NCBI RefSeq assembly: GCF_002834385.1
Contig: NZ_PITQ01000005.1
Span: forward strand, 372,001-436,000
Direction of reading: 5' to 3'
Source: Rahnella sp. AA
Lineage (GTDB): Bacteria > Pseudomonadota > Gammaproteobacteria > Enterobacterales > Enterobacteriaceae
Length of the DNA stretch: 64,000 nt
Shown in pieces: positions 22,105 through 32,849 of the stretch. The notes under the pieces were generated by a model that had not been told where the DNA came from, ran no database searches, and saw only the letters and a program-made list of their open reading frames with translations. A program made the translations under genes and the position numbers. Numbering within the stretch: position 1 is the first letter of the stretch; every line of letters begins with the position of its first letter.

Positions 22105-22674
22105 ATGTCAGCTAAGCCACTGAAGTTTGTCACACTGTTAGGTAGTCTTCGTAAAGCCTCTTACAACGCCATGGTTGCGCGCACGCTGCCAAAAGTCGCA
22201 CCTGAGGGCGTTACTATTGAAGCATTGCCGTCTATCGGCACTCTGCCGTTATACGATGCCGATATTCAGCAGGAAGAGGGTTTTCCGGCCGATTTAGACG
22301 CGATTGCGGAGCAAATCCGCCAGGCGGACGGTGTGATCATCGTGACGCCGGAATATAACTATTCCGTTCCCGGTGGCCTGAAGAACGCCATCGACTGGAT
22401 TTCCCGTTTACCTAACCAGCCGCTGGCCGGTAAACCGGTGCTGATTCAGACCAGTTCAATGGGGCCGGTTGGCGGCGCGCGCTGCCAGTATCATCTGCGC
22501 CAGATTCTGGTCTTCCTCGACGCGATGGTAATGAACAAACCTGAGTTTATGGGGGGCGTCATTCAGAGCAAGGTGGACGAACAAATCGGTGAAGTTATCG
22601 ATCAGGGGACGCTGGATTTCCTTAAAGGCCAGCTGACCGCATTTGCCGACTATACGCACCGCGTCAGCAAATAA
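22105..22674 (+). CDS. chrR: NAD(P)H-dependent FMN quinone/chromate reductase ChrR
   Basis: ChrR (YieF; 189 residues) is a flavodoxin-fold reductase that carries out two-electron reduction of quinones and can reduce chromate and other metals, protecting against redox stress. The FMN phosphate loop is GSLRKASYN near residues 13-21. The isoalloxazine-contacting segment PEYNYSVPGGLKNAIDW is around residues 81-97. The start ATG 22105 has a strong AGGAG seven bases upstream. It follows yieE by 93 bp and converges with adeP across a strong hairpin. Confidence 0.93.
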   Translation: MSAKPLKFVTLLGSLRKASYNAMVARTLPKVAPEGVTIEALPSIGTLPLYDADIQQEEGFPADLDAIAEQIRQADGVIIVTPEYNYSVPGGLKNAIDWISRLPNQPLAGKPVLIQTSSMGPVGGARCQYHLRQILVFLDAMVMNKPEFMGGVIQSKVDEQIGEVIDQGTLDFLKGQLTAFADYTHRVSK

Positions 22675-22693
22675 TTTTCAGCCGCTGAAATGC

Positions 22694-22735
22694 AAACAGC
22701 CCGCCAACTTTCAGAAAGTGGCGGGCTGTTTTTTT
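22694..22735. terminator. Bidirectional terminator between chrR and adeP
   Basis: AAACAGCCCGCC pairs with GGCGGGCTGTTT, with the stem extended by ACTTT/AAAGT. T-runs or A-runs lie on both sides. Confidence 0.9.
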
Positions 22736-22765
22736 ATCGTTCGCAGACGCTAAATCGCGTACGGA

Positions 22766-24103
22766 TTAATGCCCGTCAACAAACGCGATTTTCAGCACGA
22801 ACAGCAGGGCGACGACAACGACGCACGGGCTGATTTCTCTCCAGCGACCTGTACCCAGTTTCATCACCACATAAGAGATGAAGCCCAGCGCAATGCCTTC
22901 GGTGATGGAGAAGCTGAATGGCATCATCACTGCCGTCACAAATGCAGGAACCGCTTCGGTCAGATCATCCCATGAAACGCGGGCCAGGCTGGAGGTCATC
23001 AGAACGCCCACATAAATCAGCGCCCCGGCTGCCGCGTATTCCGGCACCATCCCCGCCAGCGGGGAAATAAAAATCACCAGCAGGAACAGCAAACCGGTCA
23101 CGACAGCGGTCAGGCCGGTGCGGCCACCCACGGACACGCCGGACGTGCTTTCGATATACGCGCCAACGGAAGATGTCCCGATGAAAGCGCCCGCCACAGA
23201 GGAAATACTGTCAACGTACAGCGCCTGTTTCATCTGCGGGAATTTACCCTTCTCATCAGCCAGACCGGCTTTGTCCGTCACGCCAATCAGCGTACCGGAG
23301 GAGTCAAACAGGTTTACCAGCATGAAGGAGAAAATAACGCCCGCCAGGCCGATATTCAGCGCACCTTTCAGGTCAACCTGACCGACGACGGTGGTAATGC
23401 TCGGCGGCATCGACCAGAAACCGTTGTAATGCACATCACCGATCGCCAGACCAATGCCCGTTGTCACCACAATCGACACCAGCACGGAAGCGTGGAAGTT
23501 ACGTGACGCCAGCACCGCAATGATGAAGAAGCCCAGCACGCCCAGCAGGACATTGTGGGATGTCAGGTTGCCGATGGTGACAATGGTGTCCGGATTCGCA
23601 ACGATAATGCCGGCGTTTTTCAGCCCCATCATGCCGATGAACAGCCCGATACCGGCAGTAATCCCCACGCGCAGGCTGACCGGAATGTTCGCGATCATCC
23701 AGTAACGGATACGGAAAATAGTCAGCAGCAGCAGGCCAACGGCACCCCAGAAAATAGCGCCCATCCCGATTTGCCAGGAAACCCCCATTGCACCGACCAC
23801 TACAAAGGCGAAGAAGGCGTTCAGGCCCATCGCGGGTGCCAGCGCCACCGGAAGGTTGGCAATTACGCCCATCAGGATGCTGCCGAACGCGGCAATCAGG
23901 CAAGTGGTCACAAAGACGGCCTGTTTATCCATGCCTGCGACACCCAGAATCTGCGGGTTCACGAAAACGATGTAGACCATGGTCAGGAAGGTGGTTAAGC
24001 CTGCGATAGTTTCGGTGCGTACCGTGGTGCCGTGCTGCGTCAGTTTAAACAGACGTTCAGCCAGACATTTTCCGCCAGTAGCATTGCTGTGTGGTGTGCT
24101 CAT
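22766..24103 (-). CDS. adeP: Adenine permease AdeP (NCS2/AzgA-like)
   Basis: This 445-residue inner-membrane transporter belongs to the AzgA-like branch of nucleobase:cation symporters. It is expected to import adenine with protons. About 12-14 hydrophobic helices are visible. Conserved family segments include GLTTFLTMVYIVFVNP near the N-terminus, ALAPAMGLNAFFAF, LFDSSGTLIGV and GTSSVGAYIESTSGV. The position between chrR and yieH matches E. coli yieG (adeP). It diverges from yieH. No purine riboswitch is evident in the 151-bp upstream gap. Confidence 0.92.
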   Translation of the reverse strand: MSTPHSNATGGKCLAERLFKLTQHGTTVRTETIAGLTTFLTMVYIVFVNPQILGVAGMDKQAVFVTTCLIAAFGSILMGVIANLPVALAPAMGLNAFFAFVVVGAMGVSWQIGMGAIFWGAVGLLLLTIFRIRYWMIANIPVSLRVGITAGIGLFIGMMGLKNAGIIVANPDTIVTIGNLTSHNVLLGVLGFFIIAVLASRNFHASVLVSIVVTTGIGLAIGDVHYNGFWSMPPSITTVVGQVDLKGALNIGLAGVIFSFMLVNLFDSSGTLIGVTDKAGLADEKGKFPQMKQALYVDSISSVAGAFIGTSSVGAYIESTSGVSVGGRTGLTAVVTGLLFLLVIFISPLAGMVPEYAAAGALIYVGVLMTSSLARVSWDDLTEAVPAFVTAVMMPFSFSITEGIALGFISYVVMKLGTGRWREISPCVVVVALLFVLKIAFVDGH

Positions 24104-24254
24104 TAGTGAGTTCCAAAATGGGGGGAAAACAATCGGGGGGTATCCTAAGGATTTTAGCCGGAAAGCGCCAGCACTCGATGTGTGGGATTAAATCTATCGT
24201 TCGGGTACAGTGCCGTAAACCACGCGAATAGATAAATTCTCTTAGGGAGGAAGT

Positions 24255-24920
24255 ATGACGGGGATCCAATGTGTCTTTTTTGATTGCGACGGAACGCTGG
24301 TCGACAGCGAATTGCTGTGCTGTGAAGCCTATGTCGAGATGTTTGCACACTTTGGTGTGACGGTTTCTTTTGACGAAATGTATAAAAAATACAAAGGCGT
24401 AAAGCTTTACGAAATCGTGGCCATCGTCAATAAAGAACACGGAATTGACGTGCCGAAGGAGGAGATGGAAGTCGTTTTCCGTCAGCACGTTGCCCGCCTC
24501 TTTGACAGTAAACTCCAGCCGATCGACGGTGCACGCGAATTACTGGAACAAATCACCGTGCCGATGTGCGTCGTCTCCAACGGCCCGGTCACCAAAATGC
24601 AGCATTCGCTCGGCCTGACCGGATTGTTGCCTTTTATGGGCGACAAACTTTTCAGCGGCTACGATTTACAGCGCTGGAAACCCGATCCGGCAGTGTTCTA
24701 CAAAGCCGCCGAAGTGATGGACGTCCCGGTGGGATCCTGCATTCTGGTTGAGGACTCAGTGGCGGGCGCACAGGCCGGGATCGCTGCCGGGATCCCGGTA
24801 TTCTATTACTGCGCCGATCCGCACAACCCGCCGCTGGATCACCCGCTGGTGACTACTTTCCATGACATGCGCGAGTTGCCTGCGATCTGGCGTGAAAAGG
24901 GTTATCAGATTACGCGTTAA
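24255..24920 (+). CDS. yieH: 6-phosphogluconate phosphatase YieH (HAD)
   Basis: YieH is a 221-residue HAD-superfamily phosphatase, in E. coli active on 6-phosphogluconate and similar small molecules. Motif I FDCDGTLVDSE is at residues 9-19 with the nucleophilic Asp10. Motif II is VVSNGP. The motif III lysine lies in WKPDPAVF, and motif IV is VEDSVAGAQAGIAAG. A helical cap domain lies between motifs I and II. The start ATG 24255 has AGGGAGG eight bases upstream. The last four bases overlap the end of the convergent gene at 24917. Confidence 0.92.
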   Translation: MTGIQCVFFDCDGTLVDSELLCCEAYVEMFAHFGVTVSFDEMYKKYKGVKLYEIVAIVNKEHGIDVPKEEMEVVFRQHVARLFDSKLQPIDGARELLEQITVPMCVVSNGPVTKMQHSLGLTGLLPFMGDKLFSGYDLQRWKPDPAVFYKAAEVMDVPVGSCILVEDSVAGAQAGIAAGIPVFYYCADPHNPPLDHPLVTTFHDMRELPAIWREKGYQITR

Positions 24921-25735
24921 GGGATGTAAGCCTGCATCCGCCGCTCCAGTTCCGTCAGGGAACTCAGGCCCTCCGCGAGCGGCAGGGTTTTATCGTTAAA
25001 GATTTCCAGCGACCAGGGGCCGGTAAAGCCTTTCCGGTTCAGCGTGCTGACGAAATCCACCAGCGGTAAATCGCCCTGACCGGGATAGCAGCGGTAGCTG
25101 CGGCTCCACTGCTGCACGTTCATGTCTTTGAACGGCGCATCAGCCAGTTGCAGGAAACTGATTTTCTCCAGCGGCACCTCATCCAGCCGGTCAAGATTGT
25201 CGCCAACGGCGAGAATATGGAAGCTGTCGAGCACAATCCCCAGCGCAGGGTGGTTCACCTCACGAACGCGATCCCAGGCCTGCCGGTAGCGGTTGATGTG
25301 TTTCCCCCACGCCAGCGCCTCAAAACCAATATGGATGTCATGAAGCTGCGCCATTTCCGCCAGTGCAGCAAGATCGGCAATCTGGACATCGCGCTCCGCC
25401 GAACTGTCGGGGTCAGTATTACTGCACACCAGTAAGCGATCGCAGCCCAGTTCATTCATCAGATCAAACTGTCTTCGCGCACTGGCAAATTTTTCATGAC
25501 GCTTTTCCGGCGGAACACCTTCAACGTCACGGAAAGGTTGTAGCAGGAAAATCCGTAATCCGAGCGAATCTGCCAGATTCCGGATGGCGATGGGTTTAAC
25601 CGGGCTTTTGAGTAAGTCATCTTCAAAAATCTCTACACCATCAAACCCCGCAGCCGCGATGGCAGTGAGTTTTTCAGGCAGAGTTCCTGGTACTGAAACT
25701 GTCGCAATAGAACGTAACCGGGCGGTAGCAGGCAA
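24917..25735 (-). CDS. 3-dehydroshikimate dehydratase-like TIM-barrel protein
   Basis: This 272-residue protein belongs to the xylose-isomerase-like TIM-barrel superfamily. It resembles the N-terminal 3-dehydroshikimate dehydratases that convert 3-dehydroshikimate to protocatechuate. The opening SIATVSVPGTLPEKLTAIAAAGFDGVEIFEDD is typical of that branch. Metal ligands are likely the Glu in GFEAL, the Asp and His in LDSFHIL, and the Glu in SLEIFND. The start is TTG 25735, supported by AGGA seven bases upstream, and no in-frame ATG fits. It diverges from a TetR regulator at 25846, its likely repressor. No protocatechuate pathway genes are in view, so the role is inferred. Confidence 0.7.
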   Translation of the reverse strand: MPATARLRSIATVSVPGTLPEKLTAIAAAGFDGVEIFEDDLLKSPVKPIAIRNLADSLGLRIFLLQPFRDVEGVPPEKRHEKFASARRQFDLMNELGCDRLLVCSNTDPDSSAERDVQIADLAALAEMAQLHDIHIGFEALAWGKHINRYRQAWDRVREVNHPALGIVLDSFHILAVGDNLDRLDEVPLEKISFLQLADAPFKDMNVQQWSRSYRCYPGQGDLPLVDFVSTLNRKGFTGPWSLEIFNDKTLPLAEGLSSLTELERRMQAYIP

Positions 25736-25845
25736 AATAGCGTCCTTTTTGTCAGGCTTCGAGACTTACAGTAGTGGACCTTCATGCCGCGTTCGTCAAG
25801 TGTTGGCGGCTTGTATGAACGCACAGATTGTAACTGATCGAATCA

Positions 25846-26538
25846 ATGGTTAATCTCTCTGGCGTGAATGTGGTTAATGATGAGGATAAGACGCTGAGCA
25901 GCCAAAGTTCCCCGGCGCCGGGACGTAAAAATGATCCGATAGGACTGAAACAGCGCATTTTCGACAGTGCTCTGGCTGAATTCGCTGAATCCGGCCTGAT
26001 GGGCGCGCGTATGGAAAATATCGCCTCTAACGCCCACACCACAAAACGGATGGTGGTCTATCACTATAAGACCAAAGAAGCTCTGTATATGCTGGTGCTC
26101 GAGCACGTTTATCGCGGCATTCGCCAGCATGAGCTGGATCTGGATTTATCGTCATTTCCCCCGGCGGAAGCGATCGTCAAACTGGTGGAAGCCAGCTTCG
26201 ATTTTCACGTTTCGCATCCGGAATTCATCCGCATTGTGTCTACAGAAAACATGCTACGTGGCCGGTTTATCCGTCAGTCCACCAGCATTCGTGAGATAAA
26301 TAAAACGGCGCTAACCCTGCTCGAAGATATTCTCGCACGCGGAAAGCAAAGCCATCTGTTTAAAGACGATGCGCAGGCTCGTGATGTACACCGCCTGATC
26401 AGCAGCCTGTGTGTGCACCAGGTCGCGAACCAGTATACATTTGGCGCGCTGTTCGAAAACCCGGATGAAGTCGATTTACAGACAGCACATTACCGACAGT
26501 TGGCTGTCATGGTCGCCCTGCGTTATGTGATGAAGTAA
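25846..26538 (+). CDS. TetR-family transcriptional regulator
   Basis: This 230-residue regulator has an N-terminal TetR DNA-binding domain after a 30-residue leader. The signature is LKQRIFDSALAEFAESGLMGARMENIASNAHTTKRM split over three helices, with the HTH near residues 55-75. The C-terminal ligand domain is all-helical. Start is uncertain: ATG 25846 has no clear ribosome binding site and a GTG a few codons later is possible. It diverges from the dehydroshikimate-dehydratase-like gene with a 110-bp gap, so it probably represses that gene in response to an aromatic or shikimate-type ligand. This is inference from layout. Confidence 0.85.
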   Translation: MVNLSGVNVVNDEDKTLSSQSSPAPGRKNDPIGLKQRIFDSALAEFAESGLMGARMENIASNAHTTKRMVVYHYKTKEALYMLVLEHVYRGIRQHELDLDLSSFPPAEAIVKLVEASFDFHVSHPEFIRIVSTENMLRGRFIRQSTSIREINKTALTLLEDILARGKQSHLFKDDAQARDVHRLISSLCVHQVANQYTFGALFENPDEVDLQTAHYRQLAVMVALRYVMK

Positions 26539-26555
26539 TTGTGTTGATCGGAAAG

Positions 26556-26583
26556 CAAAAAGGCCTCGTCAGAGGCCTTTTTT
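26556..26583. terminator. Bidirectional terminator between the TetR gene and phoU
   Basis: AAAGGCCTC and GAGGCCTTT pair across GTCA, with flanking A- and T-runs. Confidence 0.92.
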
Positions 26584-26597
26584 GTGAGCTGTGATGC

Positions 26598-27329
26598 TTA
26601 CTCTTTCGCGTCTTCTTTGCCGTCGGTCAGCAATTTATCCAGCGCATCACCGCCAACATGACGGAAGTCCTGGCCTTTCACGAAATAGAAAATAAATTCA
26701 CAAATGTTCTGGCAACGGTCACCGATACGCTCGATTGAACGCGCACAGAACAGCGCCGTCAGCACGCTGGGAATCGTGCGTGGATCTTCCATCATGTAAG
26801 TCATCAGCTGGCGTACGATGCCTTCATATTCCTGATCCACTTTCTTGTCTTCACGGTAAATACGCACCGCTTCGTCAAGATCCATACGCGCAAACGCGTC
26901 CAGCACGTCATGCAGCATTTCTACCGTGTGGCGGCCCAGAGACTCCAGACTGACCAGCAGCGGCTGATGCAAATGCGAGAATTTTTCCAGTGCCGTACGG
27001 CAAATTTTATCAGCCACGTCACCGATGCGTTCCAGCTCAGAAATGGTTTTAATAATCGCCATCACTAAGCGTAAATCGCTGGCGGTCGGCTGGCGCTTGG
27101 CAATAATGCGTACGCAGGCTTCGTCGATCGCCACTTCCATCAGGTTAACTTTGTCATCACCTTTGATGACGCGCTGCGCCAGCTCGGCATCCTGATTGTG
27201 CATTGCGGTGATCGCATCAGTCAGTTGCTGTTCAACCAGCCCACCCATTGCCAGCACCTGAGTGCGGATGTGTTCAAGCTCGGCGTTGAACTGGCCGGAA
27301 ATATGTTTGTTTAAGTTCAGGTTGTCCAT
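26598..27329 (-). CDS. phoU: Phosphate signalling protein PhoU
   Basis: PhoU (243 residues) is a cytoplasmic helical protein that connects the PstSCAB transporter to the PhoR sensor and shuts off the Pho regulon when phosphate is plentiful. It consists of two three-helix bundles with metal-binding motifs of the E/D-x-x-x-D type, seen as [10 protein letters not shown] near residue 100 and [13 protein letters not shown] near residue 200. It is the last gene of pstSCAB-phoU, starting 10 bp after pstB. Confidence 0.97.
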   Translation of the reverse strand: MDNLNLNKHISGQFNAELEHIRTQVLAMGGLVEQQLTDAITAMHNQDAELAQRVIKGDDKVNLMEVAIDEACVRIIAKRQPTASDLRLVMAIIKTISELERIGDVADKICRTALEKFSHLHQPLLVSLESLGRHTVEMLHDVLDAFARMDLDEAVRIYREDKKVDQEYEGIVRQLMTYMMEDPRTIPSVLTALFCARSIERIGDRCQNICEFIFYFVKGQDFRHVGGDALDKLLTDGKEDAKE

Positions 27330-27339
27330 CGTTCTTACC

Positions 27340-28206
<867 letters not shown>

Positions 28207-29094
28207 TTATTGCTTTTTCGGGGCGAAAATTACACGCGCCAGAATATTCAGCAGCAGCACACATACTGTAATCAACAGCACGCCCGCCCAGGCCAGTTGT
28301 TGCCATTCGCCAAACGGACTCATTGCAAACTTAAAGATAGTGACCGGCAGGTTAGCAATCGGCTGCATCATGTCTGTACTCCAGAACTGGTTGGAGAGCG
28401 ACGTAAACAGCAGCGGTGCGGTTTCACCGGCGATGCGGGCGATGGCCAGCAAAATACCGGTGATAATGCCGGAAACGGAAGCTTTGAGGGTAATGGCTGA
28501 AATCATTCTCCACTTCGGTGTCCCCAGTGCGTAAGCCGCTTCACGCAGGCTGTCCGGCACCAGTTTCAGCATGTTTTCCGTGGTACGGATAACAATAGGA
28601 ATTTGTAACAGCGCCAGCGCCAGAACGCCTGCCCAGCCAGAGAAGTGCCCCATTTTTGCCACCATAATGGTGTACACAAACAGGCCAACAACAATAGATG
28701 GCGCAGAAAGCAGAATGTCGTTAATGAAACGAATGAATTCTGCCAGCCAGGATTTACGGCCATATTCCGCCAGATAAATCCCCGCCATGACACCCAGCGG
28801 CGTACCGATGACGGTTGCCCACAGGATCAGTAATCCGCTACCCGCAATCGCGTTCGCCAGACCGCCGCCCGCCGTATTCGGTGGCGGCGTATTCTGGGTA
28901 AACAGCGCCAGTGACATCCCGTCGACACCTTTAACGATAGTCGTGAACAGGATCCACACCAGCCAGAACAAACCAAACAGCATGGTCAGCATGGAAACCA
29001 GCAATGCCAGACGGTTCTTCTGACGGCGCCATGCCTGACGTTTGCGACGGGATTCCAGTAAGGCTGCATTACTTTGCATTTCGAGTGTCGTCAT
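28207..29094 (-). CDS. pstA: Phosphate ABC transporter permease PstA
   Basis: PstA (295 residues) is one of the two inner-membrane permeases for phosphate. After a basic cytoplasmic N-terminus ([15 protein letters not shown]) it has six hydrophobic helices. The ABC-permease EAA loop, [14 protein letters not shown], contacts PstB. It starts one bp after the pstC stop, so translation is probably coupled. 90 bp separate it from pstB. Confidence 0.97.
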   Translation of the reverse strand: MTTLEMQSNAALLESRRKRQAWRRQKNRLALLVSMLTMLFGLFWLVWILFTTIVKGVDGMSLALFTQNTPPPNTAGGGLANAIAGSGLLILWATVIGTPLGVMAGIYLAEYGRKSWLAEFIRFINDILLSAPSIVVGLFVYTIMVAKMGHFSGWAGVLALALLQIPIVIRTTENMLKLVPDSLREAAYALGTPKWRMISAITLKASVSGIITGILLAIARIAGETAPLLFTSLSNQFWSTDMMQPIANLPVTIFKFAMSPFGEWQQLAWAGVLLITVCVLLLNILARVIFAPKKQ

Positions 29095-29095
29095 C

Positions 29096-30052
29096 TTAAC
29101 GGCCCTCTTTCTTAGCCAGACGCAGAATCATCATTTTTGACAGCGCCAGAACAATAAAGGTGATAACAAACAGGATAAGCCCAAGCTCCATCAACGCGGA
29201 CGTATGCAGACCGGCTTCCGCTTCGGCAAATTCGTTCGCCAGCGCAGAGGTAATACTGTTACCCGGCGCATACAGCGATGCGCTGTCGAGCTGGTAGGTA
29301 TTACCGATGATAAAGGTCACCGCCATCGTTTCACCCAATGCACGCCCGAGACCCAACATCACCCCACCGATCACCCCGTTCTTGGTGAACGGCAGCACGA
29401 TGCGCCAGATCACTTCCCACGTGGTGCAGCCAATTCCGTAGGCCGATTCTTTCATCATGACCGGCGTTTGCTCAAACACGTCACGCATGACGGAGGCAAT
29501 GTAAGGAATGATCATGATGGCAAGAATAACGCCGGCGGCCAGAATGCCGATACCAAATCCCGGGCCGGCGAAGAGTGCACCAACAATCGGGATACCGGAA
29601 AGGACATCGCCAACAGGCGTCTGGAAATACGTCGCAAACAGCGGCGCAAAAACAAACAGCCCCCACATGCCATAAACAATGCTGGGGATCGCCGCCAGCA
29701 GTTCAATAGCAATACCCAGCGGGCGTTTCATCCAGTTTGGTGCCAGCTCGGTGAGGAATAATGCAATACCAAAGCTGACTGGTACGGCAATCAGCAAGGC
29801 GATAATCGACGTGACCACAGTGCCGTAAATAGGCACCAGCGCACCGAACTCCTGGTTCGGGGCATCCCATGTTTTATTCCACAGGAAGGATAATCCGAAC
29901 TTTTCAATGCTCGGTAAGGAAGCGATAAACAGCGAGACGATAATACCGCCCAGCATAAATAGCACAATCAGCGCAGCCAGTTTAACCAGTGCGCCGAAGA
30001 TGATGTCGCCGTTTTTGCTTGGTGCCTTCATAGCCGGCTTGTATTCAGCCAT
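29096..30052 (-). CDS. pstC: Phosphate ABC transporter permease PstC
   Basis: PstC (318 residues) is the second permease subunit and pairs with PstA to form the phosphate channel. Six transmembrane helices are visible. The EAA-type loop reads [21 protein letters not shown], and the [13 protein letters not shown] segment is typical of the family. It lies 94 bp after pstS, and the spacer contains a hairpin (30079-30102) that likely limits read-through so that PstS is made in excess. Confidence 0.97.
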   Translation of the reverse strand: MAEYKPAMKAPSKNGDIIFGALVKLAALIVLFMLGGIIVSLFIASLPSIEKFGLSFLWNKTWDAPNQEFGALVPIYGTVVTSIIALLIAVPVSFGIALFLTELAPNWMKRPLGIAIELLAAIPSIVYGMWGLFVFAPLFATYFQTPVGDVLSGIPIVGALFAGPGFGIGILAAGVILAIMIIPYIASVMRDVFEQTPVMMKESAYGIGCTTWEVIWRIVLPFTKNGVIGGVMLGLGRALGETMAVTFIIGNTYQLDSASLYAPGNSITSALANEFAEAEAGLHTSALMELGLILFVITFIVLALSKMMILRLAKKEGR

Positions 30053-30078
30053 ACCACTCTCTTTTAATTCAGATTTAA

Positions 30079-30102
30079 TTCCCTCCCCGGCCGGAGAGGG
30101 AA
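30079..30102 (-). terminator. Intercistronic hairpin between pstS and pstC
   Basis: TTCCCTCTCCGG pairs with CCGGGGAGGGAA on the minus strand with one G-U pair and no loop gap beyond the palindrome. No T-run follows, so it is better read as a partial attenuator or an mRNA-stabilising stem that raises PstS over PstC. It shares sequence with the repeat at 1337-1376. Confidence 0.65.
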
Positions 30103-30146
30103 TGAAGCAGAAGACTTGTACTCTATATCAGACGAGAGGTCAGATC

Positions 30147-31187
30147 CTAGTAAAGTGCTTTACCGCTGCTGTCTTTAACGTTGGATTTCCAGGCTGCACG
30201 GATCTGCTGAACAACAGATTCAGGCAATGCGGCGTAATCCAGATCCGTCGTCAGTTTGTTGCCGTTTTTGTAAGCCCAGTCGAAGAACTTCAACACTTCA
30301 GTGCCTTTCGCTGCGTCTTGCTGATCTTTGTAAACCAGAATGAAGGTGGTGGAGCTGATTGGCCACGCGTTATCACCTTTCTGATAAGTCAGGTCCTGAG
30401 CGAAGGTTTTGCTCCAGTCAGCGCCTTTCGCCGCTGCACTGAAGGAAGCCTCAGTCGGGCTGATAGCTTTACCGTCTGCATCAACCAGCTTGGTGTAAGC
30501 CAGGTTATTTTGCTTAGCGTAAGCATATTCTACATAACCGATTGAGCCAGGCAGACGCTGTACGAATGCTGCAACGCCGTCGTTACCTTTGCCGCCCAGA
30601 CCGGTAGGCCAGTTAACTGTTGAGCCTGAACCAATTTTCTCTTTCCACTCGTTGTTCACTTTTGCCAGATAGCTGGTGAACACGAAAGATGTACCGGAAC
30701 CGTCAGCGCGACGAACTACCGCGATGTTAGTGTCTGGCAGTTTAACGCCCGGGTTCAGCTTAGTGATCGCCGCGTCGTTCCACTTTTTGATTTTGCCCAG
30801 GTAGATATCACCCAGCGTTGCGCCGTCCAGCGTCAGCTGACCTGATTTGATACCCGGGATGTTAACGGCCAGTACAACGCCACCGATCACGGTAGGGAAC
30901 TGGAACAGGCCGTTTTTGGCCAGATCTTCTTCTTTCATCGGGGCATCAGATGCGCCGAAATCTACGGTCTTAGCGATGATTTGTTTCACGCCGCCGGAAG
31001 AGCCAATGCCCTGATAGTTAACCTGAGTACCGGTCGCTTTTTGGTAAGCATCAGCCCACTTAGCATAGACAGGTGCAGGGAAGGTGCCGCCAGCGCCAGT
31101 CAAATTACTAGCAGCGAAAGCAGACATTGCTGTGAGGGAGAAAGTCGCTGCTACAAGACCGGCGACGGTGTTACGCATCAATTTCAT
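30147..31187 (-). CDS. pstS: Periplasmic phosphate-binding protein PstS
   Basis: PstS (346 residues) captures phosphate in the periplasm for PstCAB. The signal peptide is about 25 residues, with a Lys/Arg start, a hydrophobic core and AFA before the mature [12 protein letters not shown]. Phosphate-binding segments include [11 protein letters not shown], the DFGASDAP loop and [12 protein letters not shown]. The ribosome binding site GGAG precedes ATG 31187. It heads the pst operon under two tandem Pho boxes. Confidence 0.98.
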   Translation of the reverse strand: MKLMRNTVAGLVAATFSLTAMSAFAASNLTGAGGTFPAPVYAKWADAYQKATGTQVNYQGIGSSGGVKQIIAKTVDFGASDAPMKEEDLAKNGLFQFPTVIGGVVLAVNIPGIKSGQLTLDGATLGDIYLGKIKKWNDAAITKLNPGVKLPDTNIAVVRRADGSGTSFVFTSYLAKVNNEWKEKIGSGSTVNWPTGLGGKGNDGVAAFVQRLPGSIGYVEYAYAKQNNLAYTKLVDADGKAISPTEASFSAAAKGADWSKTFAQDLTYQKGDNAWPISSTTFILVYKDQQDAAKGTEVLKFFDWAYKNGNKLTTDLDYAALPESVVQQIRAAWKSNVKDSSGKALY

Positions 31188-31272
31188 GTTCCACTCCTAG
31201 TGGTTTCTTTTCTATTCGACCCAGGTCGAGATTTATAAAGTGTTTGGCACAGGAGGAAAATAGGACAGTTTA

Positions 31273-31312
31273 GTGACAGTAAAATGTAGGTTATATGACA
31301 GTTTTATGACAC
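31273..31312 (-). promoter_or_regulatory. Tandem Pho boxes upstream of pstS
   Basis: On the minus strand GTGTCATAAAACTGTCAT (31295-31312) matches the PhoB consensus at 17 of 18 positions. CCTACATTTTACTGTCAC (31273-31290) is a weaker copy 22 bp downstream. The arrangement and bases resemble the E. coli pstS promoter. Confidence 0.92.
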
Positions 31313-31369
31313 CGGTCACAATCCAAACAATAACGGCATAAATAGCAGATTGAATGGCGTAATGTCCCG

Positions 31370-32848
31370 CTAGCGTTGCGCCCAGGCATATTTTAACGTT
31401 TCAACAGCCCTTAAAATGTCAGGGACTTTCACACAGGCAAATCCCAACACCAGTCCGTAACGCCCTGTTTGTGCCTCTGAACTGCCGGGCAACCACGAGG
31501 CGCTCAGCGGAGTGATTTCAATCCCCTCGGATAACGCCTGTGCAATCAAACGCTGTTCAGTCACGAAATTGGCTAAACGAATGGTGACATGTAAGCCCGA
31601 GGAAACCTGCTGCATCTCTCCAATGTGGCTAAGATGCTGGTTCCAGGCCTGCAATAAAGCATCACGCCTTAGCAACGCAGCACGTCGCATACGGCGGCTG
31701 TGTTTCTGAAAGTGCCCTTCGCTGAGGAACAGTGCCATCGCCATCTGGTCATTCATCGGTGGCTGTCGGGTGGACATAGTACGCATCAGCAGAAATTGAT
31801 CGACCAATTGCTTTGGTGCGACCAGATAGCCTAAACGCAATCCCGGATACATCACCTTAGAAAAAGAACCAATGTATAAAACCCGGTTACTCTGGTCGAT
31901 TGCTGCCAGTGGCGTCAGCGGTGTTCCGCTATAACGGTATTCACCGTCGTAGTCATCTTCAATAATCCACGACTTTTTCTCTTCTGCCCATTTTAACAAT
32001 TCCAGTCTGCGCGCCATCGAAAGTGTTGCGCCCGTTGGGTACTGGCATGAAGGGCTCACATAGGCAAGCCGGGCTTTGGGGATCCGCTGCAACTGAGAAG
32101 TTTGCAATCCGTCATTATCTACGGCAATACCGTTCATTTTGACACCCAGGCACGAAAACGCCCCCGCCGCTGCCCAGTAGCACGGGTTTTCGATCACCAC
32201 CTCATCTTCGGGGTGTAATAACAAGGCAGAGCAGATCATGATCGCCTGCTGCGCGCCCAGCGTAATGACTATTTGCGAGGGATCGCATTTTAGTCCGCGC
32301 GCGTGACGCAAATATTGCGCAATCAATTCCCTGAGCTGCGGCTCACCGGCAGGGTGCCCATACCCCATGTGATCCACGGGTTCACGGCGCCAGAAACGGC
32401 TTTGCAGCCGTGCCCAATCATCAAAAGGGAAAAGATCGATAGCCGGCATGCCGATACGGAAAGCTTTTGGCGCCCCCTCATGAATACGATGCTGGTTAAA
32501 CAAAGAGGCGGCAGGCAGACGAAAACCGAGATGTAGTTGCGGCTCAATACCAAACGACTCGCCCGGTTGCATGGGTTTTGACAGGGCGTGCAACTGCGCA
32601 ACGTAGGTGCCATCTCCGATACGCGTTTCGATAAAACCTTCCGCAAACAAGCGTTCATAGGCGTTAACCACGGTATTGCGGGAAACCTCCAGCATTCCGG
32701 CCAGCTCCCGACTTGCTGGGAGTTTTGCCCCGCTACTTCTGGGGTTACTTATAATCAACTCACGCAGCGCATTGTAGAGCTGCAGGGAGAGTTGCCGGCC
32801 AGGTTTTAGCATTAATCCGGTGAGTTCGAAGGGTAACGATGCGGCCAA
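31370..32848 (-). CDS. MocR-type PLP-dependent transcriptional regulator
   Basis: This 492-residue regulator fuses a GntR-like winged helix (residues 15-80, with SRELAGMLEVSRNTVVNAYERL) to an aminotransferase fold-type I domain (about 110-480). The pyridoxal-phosphate lysine is in GSFSKVMYPGLRLGY, and DDYDGEYRY supplies the cofactor aspartate. The start is TTG 32848, preceded by AAAGGTG; no nearby ATG gives the full DNA-binding domain. It diverges from the amidohydrolase operon at 32984 and probably senses an amine or amino-acid-like ligand to control it. A direct repeat pair at 32850-32887 is a likely operator. The gene is not part of the E. coli pstS-glmS interval. Confidence 0.9.
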   Translation of the reverse strand: MAASLPFELTGLMLKPGRQLSLQLYNALRELIISNPRSSGAKLPASRELAGMLEVSRNTVVNAYERLFAEGFIETRIGDGTYVAQLHALSKPMQPGESFGIEPQLHLGFRLPAASLFNQHRIHEGAPKAFRIGMPAIDLFPFDDWARLQSRFWRREPVDHMGYGHPAGEPQLRELIAQYLRHARGLKCDPSQIVITLGAQQAIMICSALLLHPEDEVVIENPCYWAAAGAFSCLGVKMNGIAVDNDGLQTSQLQRIPKARLAYVSPSCQYPTGATLSMARRLELLKWAEEKKSWIIEDDYDGEYRYSGTPLTPLAAIDQSNRVLYIGSFSKVMYPGLRLGYLVAPKQLVDQFLLMRTMSTRQPPMNDQMAMALFLSEGHFQKHSRRMRRAALLRRDALLQAWNQHLSHIGEMQQVSSGLHVTIRLANFVTEQRLIAQALSEGIEITPLSASWLPGSSEAQTGRYGLVLGFACVKVPDILRAVETLKYAWAQR

Positions 32849-32849
32849 A

